Source: Marinobacter gelidimuriae
GTDB taxonomy: Bacteria > Pseudomonadota > Gammaproteobacteria > Pseudomonadales > Oleiphilaceae
DNA: 64,000 nucleotides
Assembly (NCBI RefSeq): GCF_000372805.1
Contig: NZ_KB889941.1
Location: 1-64,000 of the forward strand
Reading direction: 5' to 3'
Program-made: the position numbers and the translations under genes
The notes under the pieces: model-generated
Databases searched by the model: none
The model's input: the letters and a program-made list of their open reading frames with translations, nothing else
Told to the model about the DNA's origin: nothing
Shown: piece by piece, positions 24,576 through 36,841 of the stretch
Layout of the letters: each line of letters starts with the position of its first letter
How positions within the stretch are numbered: the first letter of the stretch is position 1

Positions 24576-25516
24576 ACCTTTCCAAAGTGATTCTGTGTAA
24601 AACGAATGTGCGCAAATGTTTGGCAATAGCATTAATGGCGTTAATGGTGGCTTCGCCGGTGATGGCTGACAGGCTTAAGGATTTGGCCCGCATCAAAGGC
24701 GTGCGTGACAACCAACTGGTGGGTTATGGTCTGGTGGTTGGCTTGGCCGGCAGCGGCGACAAAGCGCCATTTACCAACCAGACCTTCCGTAACATGATGA
24801 ACCAGTTTGGCGTCACTCTGCCGGAAGGCGTTGATCCAAAACTGGCGAACGTTGCTGCGGTGACGGTGAACGCTACCATTCCACCGTTTGCCAAGCCCGG
24901 TCAGCAAATCGACATTACCGTGTCGTCTATCGGCAACGCCAAAAGCCTGCGCGGCGGCACCCTGCTGATGACCACGCTGAAAGGCGCTGATGGCAACGTG
25001 TATGCGCTTGCGCAAGGTAGCCTGATTGTCGGTGGCTTTGGCGCCGAAGGGCTGGACGGCTCGCGCATTACCGTTAACATTCCCAGCGCCGGCCGAATCC
25101 CCAACGGCGCCACCGTCGAGCGCGAAGTGGCTTCGCCGTTTAACCGTGGCGATACCGTTACGTTCAATCTGTTGCGCTCAGACTTCACCACCGCCCGTCG
25201 GGTTGTTGAAGCCATCAACGGCAACCTGGGCCCGGATATGGCTTACGCCCACGGCAACCTGACGGTGATTATTCAGGAAAACCCCAATGCGGTGCAGCCT
25301 AATCCGTTAGCGGCTGGCAACACCGAAGTGGTGCAAGACTCTCAGATTGCGGTGACCGAAGACCCGGCTCGCATGTTCAAGTTTGGCCCTGCGGTCACCT
25401 TGAACGAGATAGTTCAGGCGGTAAACCAGGTGGGTGCGGCTCCGGGTGACGTAATGGCGGTACTGGAAGCGTTAAAACAGGCCGGTGCACTGCGCGCCGA
25501 GCTGATTGTAATCTAG
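24572..25516 (+). CDS. flgI: Flagellar P-ring protein FlgI, internally deleted
   Basis: About 314 aa from a GTG at 24572 that overlaps the flgH stop; ATG 24560 is alternative. Relatives have about 365 aa. A signal peptide ([17 protein letters not shown]) is followed by the classic [26 protein letters not shown] region, read in parts. At about 25250 GPDMAYA is joined directly to HGNLTV, losing some 50 residues in frame. The C-terminus [23 protein letters not shown] type ending is intact. Confidence 0.78.
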   Translation: MNLSKVILCKTNVRKCLAIALMALMVASPVMADRLKDLARIKGVRDNQLVGYGLVVGLAGSGDKAPFTNQTFRNMMNQFGVTLPEGVDPKLANVAAVTVNATIPPFAKPGQQIDITVSSIGNAKSLRGGTLLMTTLKGADGNVYALAQGSLIVGGFGAEGLDGSRITVNIPSAGRIPNGATVEREVASPFNRGDTVTFNLLRSDFTTARRVVEAINGNLGPDMAYAHGNLTVIIQENPNAVQPNPLAAGNTEVVQDSQIAVTEDPARMFKFGPAVTLNEIVQAVNQVGAAPGDVMAVLEALKQAGALRAELIVI

Positions 25517-25534
25517 AGTAGCAGGGGCAGAACG

Positions 25535-25881
25535 ATGCAGGACTACCGGATTCAACAGGCCAATGTCTACACCGACTTCGAAGGCTTGAACGCGCTGAAA
25601 ACCCAGGCCCGTACCGACAAGGAGTCGGCACTGAGGGAAGTGGCGCGGCAATTTGAAAGCCTGTTTCTGGCGGAAATGCTCAAGTCTATGCGCAAAGCCG
25701 GTGATGTGATGGCGGAAGGCAACTACCTGAACACCAACGAGAGCCAGGCTTATCGGGATATGTTCGACAATCAGATAAGTCTGTCGATGGCTGGCAACCA
25801 GGGTACCGGCCTGGCGGACGCTTTGGTGCGCCAGCTCAGCCCGCGCGCTTTGAATCTCCGGAACAGTTCGTGCAGGCCCTG
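25535..25881 (+). pseudogene. flgJ: Peptidoglycan hydrolase FlgJ, truncated and fused to flgK
   Basis: The rod-binding N-terminal domain is present to residue 103 (REVARQFESLFLAEMLKSMR, MFDNQISLSMA). Near 25841 a deletion shifts the frame and resumes with RFESPEQFVQALLPMAQR, the very start of the muramidase domain. At 25882 this runs directly into flgK sequence. The whole catalytic domain is lost. Confidence 0.8.
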
Positions 25882-27543
25882 CTGCCCATGGCGCAACGCA
25901 TCACCAACGCCAACACACCGGGCTATAGCCGCCAGGAGGTGCAGTTTGGCGTTCAGACACCGCAGCGCACCGGCGCCGGCAGTATTGGCACCGGCGTCAA
26001 TGTGGAAAACATTCGCCGCCTGGCAAACGAATACCTGACGCAGCAAATCCGTGAGGATTCCAGCCTTGAGGGTGAGCAAAGAACCCTGAACAACGAGCTA
26101 AGCCGGTTGGATAACCTGCTGGGTGGCGAGTCTACGGGCCTCAGTAAGGTCTTGAACAACTGTTTTGCCAGTCTGCAGAACGCCGCTGAAGACCCTACTT
26201 CATTGCCCCAGCGCCAGCTTGTAATAAGTGAAGGCCAGCAAGTGGTAAACCGCTTTTCTGCGCTCAATGAAAAGTTCATTCAGCAGCGCGAATCGGTCAA
26301 AACCCAGATGCAGCAGGGCGCTAAAGACGCCAACGCGCTGATTGCCAGTATTGCCGATCTGAACTCGGCGATATCCCAATCCCCCGGCCTTGCCCAGGGC
26401 AGAATGCCCAACGATCTGCTGGACCAGCGTGATGAAAAACTGCGCCAGCTGTCTGAACTGGTCAGCATAAAAATCAGCCCAACCGAAGGCGCGCAGGTGA
26501 ATGTCACCCTGAACAACGGCCAGGGCCTGGTTATAGGCAACATTGCTGCAGAACTGGGCACTCGGCCCAGTGCCTCTGACCCCTCAATGCTGGAGTTTAC
26601 GCTGGGCACCAGTGGTCGGGTTGTGAACATCGACAGCCAGATTGAGGGTGGAAAACTGGGCGGCCTTAGATACTTCCAGCAGCAGGCCTTAGCGCCGGCG
26701 TTTGACGAGCTCGGCCGTATTGCCATTGCGCTGGCCGATACCATGAACAGCCAGCATCAGATTGGTATGGACTTGGAAGGTGAGTTGGGTGGGCTGTTTT
26801 TTAAGAACTTCAATAGTGATGCTTTTCAGAATAGTCGGGTAATTCCTAGGGTCTGTTGACAATTTCTCTTACCTTTCAAAGACTTACAGTAAATTGTCAA
26901 CAGACCCTAGCCCTGTGCGAGCCGAAGGGCGCGAGATCAACACGGGCTCTGGTGCTATCAGTCAGGGCACCATGTTGGGGGTGATTGACCCGATCATCGA
27001 TTTGCCAATGAGAGTTGAATTTGTCGACGGCAGTAGTAGTGGGCTGGCATATACAGTTTTTAATCAAGTAACACCCCCGTGATCATTGCAGAACCATACA
27101 TCGAGGGTCAGGGACTGTTTAGCGAAGACCCATTAAATGCCCTCTACGAAGGCTTCCAGTTTAACTTCACCGGACAGCCCAAGGTGGGTGACATTTTTGA
27201 TATCGAATTTAACGCAAACGGCGTATCCGACAACCGCAACGCCGAGTCTCTGGCATCGTTTGGCACAAAAAACACACTGAACAACGGCAGCCAGAGTTTT
27301 GCCGAAGGCTATGCCGGGCTGGTGGAAACTGTGGGTGTGCAAACCCGCCAGAGCCAGCTGGATCTGGCGGCAGGAAAAACCTTGCTGGAGCAGTCGTTCA
27401 ATCAGCGTGAGTCGGTTTCCGGGGTGAATCTGGACCAGGAAGCCGGCAAATTGATTCAGTACCAGGCCGCTTACAACGCGTCGGCCAAGGTGATTACCGT
27501 TGCACAGGACCTGTTCAACACATTGCTGCAAACCTTCCGCTAA
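25882..27543 (+). pseudogene. flgK: Hook-filament junction protein FlgK, disrupted by deletion, MITE and frameshift
   Basis: Starts within the protein at ITNANTPGYSRQEVQFG, fused to the flgJ remnant, so the first 30 or so residues are gone. The frame runs to about 26845, where a 65-bp inverted-repeat element (26846-26910) brings a stop. Sequence resumes after it (EGREINTGSGAISQGT), then shifts frame at a C run near 27076. The C-terminal part at 27079-27543 is clear FlgK: GYAGLVETVGVQTRQSQLD and IQYQAAYNASAKVITVAQ. Confidence 0.82.
26846..26910. mobile_element. 65-bp MITE inside flgK
   Basis: Perfect 20-bp terminal inverted repeats, CTAGGGTCTGTTGACAATTT at 26846-26865 and its complement at 26891-26910, around a 25-bp AT-rich centre. 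The outer CTAG on each side may be the target duplication. It encodes nothing and interrupts flgK, as expected for a non-autonomous miniature element mobilised by a transposase elsewhere. Confidence 0.75.
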
Positions 27544-27573
27544 AGCGGGCAAGGTTCAAAAAGGTAATGCGAG

Positions 27574-28054
27574 ATGATTAGAATATCTTCACAACAAATC
27601 TTTTCCGGCGGCATCAACCGGCTGCAGGATCTGAGCGCACAGCTGAACAAAACCGACGAGCAGATTGCCACCGGTAAGCGCGTCAATCGGCCGTCGGACG
27701 ACCCGGTAGCAGCAGCGCGGATTCTGAAGCTGGACCAGGAAGTGAGTCGCATCGAAACCTACGAGCGTAACGCGCAACTGGCCAACAACCGGCTGGGCCA
27801 GGAAGAGAGCTCCATCTCAAGCTCCCTGGACATTCTGCAGCGCGTGCGTGAGTTGACGGTGCAGGCCGGTAACGGCTTGCTGTCTGCAAACGATCGCCTG
27901 TCTATCAGTTCGGAAATGAAAGAACGCCTGCAGCAGCTGGCGCAAATGGCCAATACCCAGGACGCTTCTGGCGAATATATTTTTAGTGGTTTCCAAGGCG
28001 GCACAGCAATCGTTTGCACGGGTATCCCAGCTGTCGTTGTTTGACCGTTTGTAA
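27574..28054 (+). pseudogene. flgL: Hook-filament junction protein FlgL, internally deleted
   Basis: The N-terminal 143 residues are typical FlgL (MIRISSQQIFSGGINRLQDL, GKRVNRPSDDPVAAARI, ASGEYIFSGFQGG). At about 28001 it is joined out of frame to the FlgL C-terminus: frame 28001-28054 reads AQQSFARVSQLSLFDRL and stop. The middle half of the protein is missing. It ends the flagellar region; tRNA-Leu follows and no flagellin gene is seen. Confidence 0.82.
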
Positions 28055-28135
28055 ATTATTGCCAGGGCAGGGCAATTGTTCTGCTTTTGTTATTGATTTC
28101 AGGCTCAGCGTCAGTATAATTGCTCCTCTTCTGAT

Positions 28136-28222
28136 GGCGGCGTGGTGGAATTGGTAGACACGACGGATTCAAAATCCGTTGCTAGTGATAGTGTGGCGGT
28201 TCGAGTCCGCCCGCCGCTACCA
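28136..28222 (+). tRNA. tRNA-Leu (CAA)
   Basis: 87 nt with encoded CCA. The acceptor GGCGGCG pairs with CGCCGCT (first pair G-U). The anticodon loop TTCAAAA gives CAA. There is a long variable arm as in leucine tRNAs, and the T arm is GGCGG-TTCGAGT-CCGCC. The frame drawn through it towards queA is not coding. Confidence 0.95.
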
Positions 28223-28267
28223 TATATTTATAAGCCGCACCCTGCGGTTTCGTGCATAGTCATTTTC

Positions 28268-30503
<2,236 letters not shown>

Positions 30504-30546
30504 ACCTGTTATTCACACTTTATTATTCAATTAACGGAGAAAATGC

Positions 30547-30909
30547 ATGAAATCGATCAAATTACTCGTTGCCGCACTGCTGGCACTGGCTCCCACGCTG
30601 GCAATGGCGCAGGACGCGGCCGGCGGTAGCATGGGCATTATCGGGCAGGTTATCTTTTTTGCCGGCTTTATATTGATTTTTTACTTCCTTATCTGGCGTC
30701 CGCAGTCCAAGCGCGCCAAAGAGCACAAGTCATTGATGTCCGGCCTGAACAAAGGCGACGAAGTGGTTACCTCTGGCGGTATGGTTGGCAAGATCACCAA
30801 AGTGTCTGACGACTTTATTGTTCTGGAAGTGGCCGACAACGTTTCAGTTCGCATTCAAAAAGTGGCGGTTTCCGGTGCTTTGCCAAAAGGCTCGTTGAAA
30901 GATATCTGA
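30547..30909 (+). CDS. yajC: Preprotein translocase accessory subunit YajC
   Basis: 120 aa. A hydrophobic start (signal-like), one membrane helix (IIGQVIFFAGFILIFYFLIW) followed by RPQSKRAKEHKSLMSGLNKGDEVVTSGGMVGKI-type sequence, diagnostic for YajC. It associates with SecD and SecF in the inner membrane; both follow directly. Confidence 0.93.
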   Translation: MKSIKLLVAALLALAPTLAMAQDAAGGSMGIIGQVIFFAGFILIFYFLIWRPQSKRAKEHKSLMSGLNKGDEVVTSGGMVGKITKVSDDFIVLEVADNVSVRIQKVAVSGALPKGSLKDI

Positions 30910-30928
30910 GCCGCGCCAACGGACGTTC

Positions 30929-30950
30929 AGCCGGGCTTTTCAGCCCGGCT
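30929..30950 (+). terminator. Hairpin between yajC and secD
   Basis: 9-bp stem AGCCGGGCT / AGCCCGGCT with a TTTC loop. No T run follows, so it is more likely an attenuator or mRNA-stabilising hairpin than a full terminator. Confidence 0.4.
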
Positions 30951-31005
30951 GGTTCTATCTGGCTGAAACACCACGGTCGGCGCCAGCCCGGCTTATAGGA
31001 ACCCC

Positions 31006-32892
31006 ATGCTTAACAAGTATCCGCTTTGGAAAAACCTCACTATCCTGGTTGCCCTGGCAATCGGCTTTATATACGCACTCCCCAATTTGTTCCCGGATGA
31101 TTTTGCGGTTCAGGTTACCGGTGCCCGCAGCAGTACCGAAGTCGACGCACGCGTTTTAGAGCGTGCGGTGCAGGCTCTGGAAGCCCAGGGTATCGAGGTA
31201 AAAAGCAGCAGTTTGCAGGATCGTGACGCGCTTATTCGGGTAACCAGCGGCGAAGATCAGCTTCAGGCCCGCCCTGCAGTGCAAGCGGTACTGGGTAACG
31301 ACTATCTGGTTGCGCTGAACATGGCTGCTTCTACTCCCGGCTGGCTACGCAGCTTGGGTGCAGGCCCAATGAAGCTGGGCCTGGATTTGCGCGGCGGTGT
31401 TCACTTCCTGCTGGAAGTGGATATGGAAACCGCTGTGAACCAGCGCCTGGAAGCGTTGGCCGGACAAATCAAACGTGAACTGCGCGGGGAGCGCATTCGC
31501 TACCGCGGTGGTGAGCTAGAGGGAAATCTGGAAGGCGAACGGGAAATTATTCTCAGCTTTCGTGATGACGAATCCCGCGCCGATGCCTTCACCCTGATTC
31601 GCCGTCAGTACCTGCAGTTTTTAATGGATGAGCGCACCCGTGGCGACGAGCGCCTTATTGCGCTAACCCTGTCGGAAGCCGAAGTGCGCTCCATTCAGGA
31701 ATACGCCCTTGAGCAGAACCTGACCACCATCCGTAACCGGGTGAACGAATTGGGTGTGGCCGAGCCGCTGGTGCAGCGCCAGGGCTCCAGTCGCATCATT
31801 GTTGAATTGCCGGGTGTTCAGGATACCGCGCAAGCCAAACGCGTATTGGGCGCCACCGCGAATCTGGAATTTCGAATGGAAGCTCGGCCAGACACGCCAG
31901 CCGGCGGTGTCGAAACCTTTGGTTTTCGCGATACGCCCCAACGTACCGCTCGCTTAGAGCGTGCGCTCATTGCCACAGGTAATAACGTGGCCAATGCCCA
32001 GCAGCAGTTTGATGAGAACGGCCAGCCACAAGTCAGCATTACAATGGATTCTGTGGGCGGCGATTTGATGAACCGTGCCACTCGCAACGCCGTTGGCCGG
32101 CGTATGGCGGTGCTGTTTATTGAGTTTCGCACCGAAACCGAAGACCGTATGGTTGACGGCGAAGTGGTCACCGAAGAAAAACGGGTAGTGGACAAAGGCA
32201 TCATCAGCCTGGCAACGGTGCAGTCTGCACTGGGTGCGAGCTTCCGTATAACCGGTCTGGACTCGATTCCGGAAGCGTCGGAGCTATCACTGCTGCTGCG
32301 CGCCGGTGCACTGGCCGCGCCCATGTACTTTGTGCAGGAACGAACCATTGGCCCCAGCCTGGGTCAGAAAAATATCGACGCCGGTATGATGTCGGTATTG
32401 CTGGGCTTTGTGCTGGTGCTGATCTATATGGCGCTCTACTACCGCGGTTTTGGGCTTATTGCCAACGTATCGCTTACCCTGAATCTGATGCTGCTGATTG
32501 CCTGCATGTCGATTCTGTCGGCCACGCTAACATTGCCGGGTATCGCCGGTATCGTTCTAACGGTGGGTATGGCAGTAGACGCCAACGTATTGATATTCGA
32601 GCGTATACGAGAAGAGTTAAAAGCCGGCACCGCGCCGCAGTTGGCCATAAATGCCGGTTACTCGCGGGCGTTTGTCTCCATTTTTGACGCTAACATCACA
32701 ACCCTGCTGGTGGCGCTCATTCTGTTTGCCATGGGTTCCGGCCCGGTGAAAGGTTTTGCGATTACCTTAAGCCTGGGCATTATAACATCGATGTTCTCTG
32801 GCCTGTTGGTCAGCCGCAGTATCGTCAATGTGGTTTATGGTGGCCGCAGGGTCGAGAAACTTTCGATCGGAGGGAAGCAGGCTAATGCATGA
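31006..32892 (+). CDS. secD: Protein translocase subunit SecD
   Basis: 628 aa. An N-terminal membrane helix (LTILVALAIGFIYALPNLF), a large periplasmic P1 domain, LGLDLRGGVHFLLEVD, and a C-terminal block of five helices with VGMAVDANVLIFERIREEL. It uses the proton gradient to pull exported proteins across the membrane, with SecF. Length is normal; the stop overlaps the secF start by 8 bases. Confidence 0.95.
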   Translation: MLNKYPLWKNLTILVALAIGFIYALPNLFPDDFAVQVTGARSSTEVDARVLERAVQALEAQGIEVKSSSLQDRDALIRVTSGEDQLQARPAVQAVLGNDYLVALNMAASTPGWLRSLGAGPMKLGLDLRGGVHFLLEVDMETAVNQRLEALAGQIKRELRGERIRYRGGELEGNLEGEREIILSFRDDESRADAFTLIRRQYLQFLMDERTRGDERLIALTLSEAEVRSIQEYALEQNLTTIRNRVNELGVAEPLVQRQGSSRIIVELPGVQDTAQAKRVLGATANLEFRMEARPDTPAGGVETFGFRDTPQRTARLERALIATGNNVANAQQQFDENGQPQVSITMDSVGGDLMNRATRNAVGRRMAVLFIEFRTETEDRMVDGEVVTEEKRVVDKGIISLATVQSALGASFRITGLDSIPEASELSLLLRAGALAAPMYFVQERTIGPSLGQKNIDAGMMSVLLGFVLVLIYMALYYRGFGLIANVSLTLNLMLLIACMSILSATLTLPGIAGIVLTVGMAVDANVLIFERIREELKAGTAPQLAINAGYSRAFVSIFDANITTLLVALILFAMGSGPVKGFAITLSLGIITSMFSGLLVSRSIVNVVYGGRRVEKLSIGGKQANA

Positions 32893-33838
32893 CGCTCAGG
32901 AAAAACCGTTTGATTTTATGGGTTTTCGGAAGATTGCTACGATACTCTCGATTACTCTACTGGTGCTCGCTATCGGCCTGTTGGCGGTGCGCGGGCTGAA
33001 CTTCGGCATGGATTTCACCGGCGGCACGTCGGTGGAATTTGAATACGAACAAGCGCCAGCTCTTGCTGAGATACGCACAGCGTTGAGTGACGCCGGCTAT
33101 GACCAGTTTGTGGTGCAGAATTTCGGTTCTGATACAACGGTTTTGGTGCGGTTGTCAGAGTCGGCTAACGATATGCTGGCCCAGGAGATCACTAGCACCT
33201 TAACCGCCGGCGGAGCTGGGCTGAAGCTGATCAGTTCGGAGTTTATCGGCTCCCAGGTAGGCGAAGAACTGAAAGAGGATGGCGGTTTGGGCATGCTGAT
33301 TGCCTTGTTGGTGGTGCTGATTTACGTTGGCATGCGCTTTCAGTTCAAATTCGGTATTGCTGCCGTGCTGCCCCTGGCTCACGACGTCCTCATTGTGCTG
33401 GGTATTTTTTCGCTGTTTCAGTGGACCTTTGACCTTACGGTTCTGGCCGCCCTGTTGGCCATCATCGGCTACTCGCTGAATGACACTATTGTGGTGGCCG
33501 ACCGTATCCGGGAAAACTTCCGCACCATGCGGGTAGGGGACTCATGGGAGGTGATCAACACTTCCATTCACCAGACCATCAGCCGTACCATCAATACCTC
33601 TGGTACCACGCTGGTGGTGCTGATTGCGCTTTACGTGTTCGGCGGTGAGGCGATTAATAAATTCGCCCTGGCGCTGATTATCGGCGTGGTGGTGGGTACT
33701 TATTCCTCCATTTACGTATCGGCGAACCTGCTGATTGCGCTCGGTGTGTCTCGTGAAGATCTGATCTTGCCGGTGAAGGAAGGTGTGGTCGGTCAGGACG
33801 AAAACGAACAGCCGCCGGAGTGGTTGGATCGTATGTAG
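32885..33838 (+). CDS. secF: Protein translocase subunit SecF
   Basis: 317 aa from the ATG at 32885 inside the end of secD. Six helices; FGMDFTGGTSVEFEYE after the first, and GYSLNDTIVVADRIREN as the conserved D4-type motif. Partner of SecD and YajC. A bidirectional terminator follows. Confidence 0.94.
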   Translation: MHDAQEKPFDFMGFRKIATILSITLLVLAIGLLAVRGLNFGMDFTGGTSVEFEYEQAPALAEIRTALSDAGYDQFVVQNFGSDTTVLVRLSESANDMLAQEITSTLTAGGAGLKLISSEFIGSQVGEELKEDGGLGMLIALLVVLIYVGMRFQFKFGIAAVLPLAHDVLIVLGIFSLFQWTFDLTVLAALLAIIGYSLNDTIVVADRIRENFRTMRVGDSWEVINTSIHQTISRTINTSGTTLVVLIALYVFGGEAINKFALALIIGVVVGTYSSIYVSANLLIALGVSREDLILPVKEGVVGQDENEQPPEWLDRM

Positions 33839-33897
33839 TTCTTTTGAGAGGCCTTTTTGGGAAGCCCGCCGGTTTATCGGCAGTGGTTTCGCAACCA

Positions 33898-33935
33898 TAA
33901 AAAAACCGCCAGTCTCTCGGGATTGGCGGTTTTTT
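33898..33935. terminator. Bidirectional terminator between secF and suhB
   Basis: AAAAAACCGCCA paired with TGGCGGTTTTTT around a short arm; A and T runs on both sides serve the plus-strand secF operon and the minus-strand suhB gene. Confidence 0.85.
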
Positions 33936-33966
33936 GTGCATGCCTTGCTAGCAGGGCAAGTTCGCT

Positions 33967-34782
33967 TTAGCGGGGCAAGCGGCCACGGAACGGATGCAGT
34001 TCCTTCAGCAATTCACGAAACAGCTTGGGGTTAGCCACAATCAGCTGCTTTGCATTACTGGCCGATGGGTTGCCAAAGAAGTCCCCGGTCAGGGCGCCCG
34101 ATTCCATCGCCAGGGCCACGCCCAGGTCCAGTTCGGCGCCTTCCGGACGAAAAGCGATCACTGCGTCCAGATGGCCGGCCGATACCCGTGCGATATCCAG
34201 CACCACGCATCCGGATGTACGGAAAATGCGTGAGTTGGTCGCCAGAACGGTGGCTATTTCGCCCCACAGTTGTGGGTTGTCGTCTTTACGGGCTTGGTCA
34301 AGAACGTTGGTAGCCAGCGCCGAGCTGGTTAGTTGGCGCACTTCTGATACCCGCACCCGGCGGCTGTTCAGTGCGGCGCCGTGGCCACGGCTGGCCGAGT
34401 ATTCTTCGCTGGTGATTGGGTTAACAATCAACAGGCTCTCAATCCGGTTGTTCTTTTTCTGGGCCAGTGCCAGAACAAATTCCGGAATACCTCGCAGAAA
34501 ATTGTCGCGACCCAGAACCGGAAAGATGTGCCAGCTTTTGTCATAGGTGCCAGCATCCGCTTCGTTCAGGGGAGCAATGTGGTGGTCTTTGTAGGCTTTT
34601 TCGAGCTGCTCTACGAAATTATCGTAAATGGCCTGTTCGACGCGATCCAGCTGACGCTCGCGCTCGCTGTTGTCTTTGTCGCTGGGTTCCTGGCGCTCGA
34701 AATGTGCTTTCAGGTAGTCCGACCCCTGGCGCGCAACGCGCAGGGCCATTTTAATCGCTGGTTGCATCTGAGTGATCAACAT
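33967..34782 (-). CDS. suhB: Inositol-1-monophosphatase family protein SuhB
   Basis: 271 aa. Metal-dependent phosphatase fold: the glutamate after helix 2, DKSWHIFPVLGRDNFLRG-type loop, and the C-terminal VVLDIARVSAGHLDAVIAF, where a WDxAAG-like motif would be. The metal motif DPxDGT looks altered to PVLGRDNF, as in some SuhB proteins whose role is in rRNA transcription antitermination rather than catalysis. Enzyme activity is therefore uncertain. Confidence 0.75.
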   Translation of the reverse strand: MLITQMQPAIKMALRVARQGSDYLKAHFERQEPSDKDNSERERQLDRVEQAIYDNFVEQLEKAYKDHHIAPLNEADAGTYDKSWHIFPVLGRDNFLRGIPEFVLALAQKKNNRIESLLIVNPITSEEYSASRGHGAALNSRRVRVSEVRQLTSSALATNVLDQARKDDNPQLWGEIATVLATNSRIFRTSGCVVLDIARVSAGHLDAVIAFRPEGAELDLGVALAMESGALTGDFFGNPSASNAKQLIVANPKLFRELLKELHPFRGRLPR

Positions 34783-34945
34783 CCGAGTGTATGAAGGCCG
34801 CGTATTATATCAGTCGGTGTGCGCTTTGTCTGTTTTTAGACTCCGCACAAGCACGGATAATGGTCATTTGACACTCGGGTTGCCCGCCGGCTTTCGTGAT
34901 TTATCTGTTATTATTGCCGCCTAATTTTGCTGACAGGCCGTTACC

Positions 34946-35818
34946 ATGCACAAACCGTCCCGCCCGCTGGGCTCACCCGACACCTACAACGACCGAATTC
35001 GTATTGTTCTGGTGGAAACCTCCCACTCTGGCAACATTGGTGCGGTAGCGCGAGCCATGAAAAATATGGGGTTGGGAAATCTGTGGATGGTGAACCCGCG
35101 ATCGTTCCCGGATGAAACCTCGTACGCTCGAGCCGCCGGAGCATCGGATGTTCTGGACACTGCAACCGTGGTGGATAGTCTTGATGAAGCGCTGGCAGAT
35201 TGCGTGTTGGTTATGGGCACCAGCGCTCGCGGGCGCAAGGTGCCCTGGCCAGTGATGCCGCCGGATCAGGCCGTAACTGCGGCAGCCAGTCATTGCGGCC
35301 AAGGCACAGTGGCGCTGGTGTTCGGCCGAGAGAATCACGGGTTGAGCAACGATGAACTGCAACGTTGCCACTATCATATTCATATTCCGTCCAATCCGGA
35401 TTACAGCTCATTGAATCTGGCGATGGCGGTTCAGGTAATGTGTTATGAATTGCGCATGAGTTATCTGAAGGGCCTTGAAGCGGATGCCCGGCGGCCCTAT
35501 TTAGAGCCGATTGCGCAGCCTGGTGACGCCGGGTGGGACGTTGCTCCTGCCAGCGTTGGCGATGTCGAAGGCTTTTTTGGCCATTTGCAGCAGGTGCTGG
35601 AAGAAATCGATTTTCATCGCCGGGACAAACCGCGCCAACTGATGGCGCGTCTGCGCAGGTTGTTCCAGCGGGCGAAAATGGACCAGATGGAAGTTAATAT
35701 CCTAAGAGGTGTTTTGTCGGCCGTTCAAAAAACGGCAGGCGCCTCGGGAATCGAGCAATCAACCTCCGGTACCGGGCCACAAGCGCCGGAGCAGGACCAG
35801 GGCAAACGTCATGTTTAG
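34946..35818 (+). CDS. trmJ: tRNA (cytidine/uridine-2'-O)-methyltransferase TrmJ
   Basis: 290 aa. SPOUT-class methylase for position 32 of the tRNA anticodon loop: [25 protein letters not shown] in the first motif, [18 protein letters not shown] in the second, and [17 protein letters not shown] for the knotted SAM site. The C-terminal helical extension is family-typical. Its stop overlaps the cysE start, so the two are coupled. Confidence 0.92.
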   Translation: MHKPSRPLGSPDTYNDRIRIVLVETSHSGNIGAVARAMKNMGLGNLWMVNPRSFPDETSYARAAGASDVLDTATVVDSLDEALADCVLVMGTSARGRKVPWPVMPPDQAVTAAASHCGQGTVALVFGRENHGLSNDELQRCHYHIHIPSNPDYSSLNLAMAVQVMCYELRMSYLKGLEADARRPYLEPIAQPGDAGWDVAPASVGDVEGFFGHLQQVLEEIDFHRRDKPRQLMARLRRLFQRAKMDQMEVNILRGVLSAVQKTAGASGIEQSTSGTGPQAPEQDQGKRHV

Positions 35819-36764
35819 ACATTTAAGAGAAGATATCAGCAGTGTGTTCCGCCGCGATCCCGCTGCGCGTAATACCTTTGAAGTTCTGACCAACTATCCT
35901 GGCCTGCACGCACTTTTACTGCATCGGGTGGCACACTGGTTATGGGGGGTGGGCCTGAAGTGGCTGGCTCGTACCCTTTCTACGCTTACGCGCTGGTTTA
36001 CGGGTATTGAGATTCATCCCGGTGCCACCATTGGTCGACGCTTCTTCATTGACCACGGTATGGGTGTGGTTATTGGTGAAACTACGGTCATCGGTGACGA
36101 TGTTACGTTATATCAAGGCGTTACCCTGGGCGGCACCAGCTGGAACAAGGGTAAGCGCCATCCCACCATTGGTGACGGAGTAGTTGTAGGCGCCGGAGCC
36201 AAAATATTAGGGCCCTTTGAAGTAGGCGCGGGCGCCAAAGTGGGTTCCAACTCGGTGGTCACAAAAGCGGTGCCAGCTGGCGCAACCGTTGTTGGCATAC
36301 CGGGCCGCGTGATTGAAAAAGATAAAGACGAGCAAAGCTCGCGGCGCCGGGAAATGGAAGAGCGCATGGGCTTTGACGCCTATGGCGTGACCGAAGAAAT
36401 GCCAGACCCCCTGGCGCGGGCAATGCGTTCGCTGCTCGACCACATGCACGCGGTAGACGACCGCATGGAAATAATGTGCAAAGCCTTGCGCAAGGTAAGC
36501 GCCGACTATCCGAACGGCGATTTGCCGGTGTTGTCAGAGGACGATTTTGATTGCCTACGCGATACAGACAGCGAGGCTTCGCGCAAAAAGAACCGCGAAG
36601 ACGCAAAAGTGGTTGCAGCGGCGGCGGTCGAGCCGAGCGCCAAAGCGGGTAGTATAGACAGTGCGAAGGAGAGCGCTGAAGAGAGTGTCGAAGAGAGTGT
36701 CGAAGAGAGTGTTAAAGCAGGCGCCAAGAAGAATGCAAGCGAGCCCACCAAGGATAGCCGCTGA
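35811..36764 (+). CDS. cysE: Serine O-acetyltransferase CysE
   Basis: 317 aa from the ATG at 35811. Left-handed beta-helix acetyltransferase: the [19 protein letters not shown] segment with the catalytic His, [23 protein letters not shown], and hexapeptide repeats up to PARVI-type ending near residue 170. It makes O-acetylserine for cysteine synthesis. Beyond about residue 250 there is an unusual charged tail with four repeats of a 12-bp unit (EESV), outside the catalytic fold. The neighbours iscR and iscS use the cysteine made. Confidence 0.9.
   Translation: MFRHLREDISSVFRRDPAARNTFEVLTNYPGLHALLLHRVAHWLWGVGLKWLARTLSTLTRWFTGIEIHPGATIGRRFFIDHGMGVVIGETTVIGDDVTLYQGVTLGGTSWNKGKRHPTIGDGVVVGAGAKILGPFEVGAGAKVGSNSVVTKAVPAGATVVGIPGRVIEKDKDEQSSRRREMEERMGFDAYGVTEEMPDPLARAMRSLLDHMHAVDDRMEIMCKALRKVSADYPNGDLPVLSEDDFDCLRDTDSEASRKKNREDAKVVAAAAVEPSAKAGSIDSAKESAEESVEESVEESVKAGAKKNASEPTKDSR
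36666..36713 (+). repeat. 12-bp coding repeat in the cysE tail
   Basis: Three near-identical units GAAGAGAGTGTC/T (36678-36713) preceded by one diverged unit. They encode [16 protein letters not shown]. The copy number is likely to vary by slippage without breaking the frame. Confidence 0.75.
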
Positions 36765-36797
36765 ATACTTGACTGAATTAGTTGGTCAATTCATACT
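36765..36797 (+). promoter_or_regulatory. iscR promoter with overlapping IscR-type operator
   Basis: A -35 TTGACT (36769-36774) and -10 CATACT (36792-36797) with 17 bases between. The -35 lies in a dyad at 36765-36790 resembling the type 1 IscR site (ATAxYYGACTRWWWYAGTC). Expected: autorepression by [2Fe-2S]-IscR. Confidence 0.55.
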
Positions 36798-36841
36798 CGT
36801 GTTTGCGAATAGAGGTCAATTTCCATCGCGGGGCGGAGTTT

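Noticed and set aside
28142-28267. N-terminal extension of queA starting [13 protein letters not shown]
   Set aside because: This is the tRNA-Leu gene read as protein.
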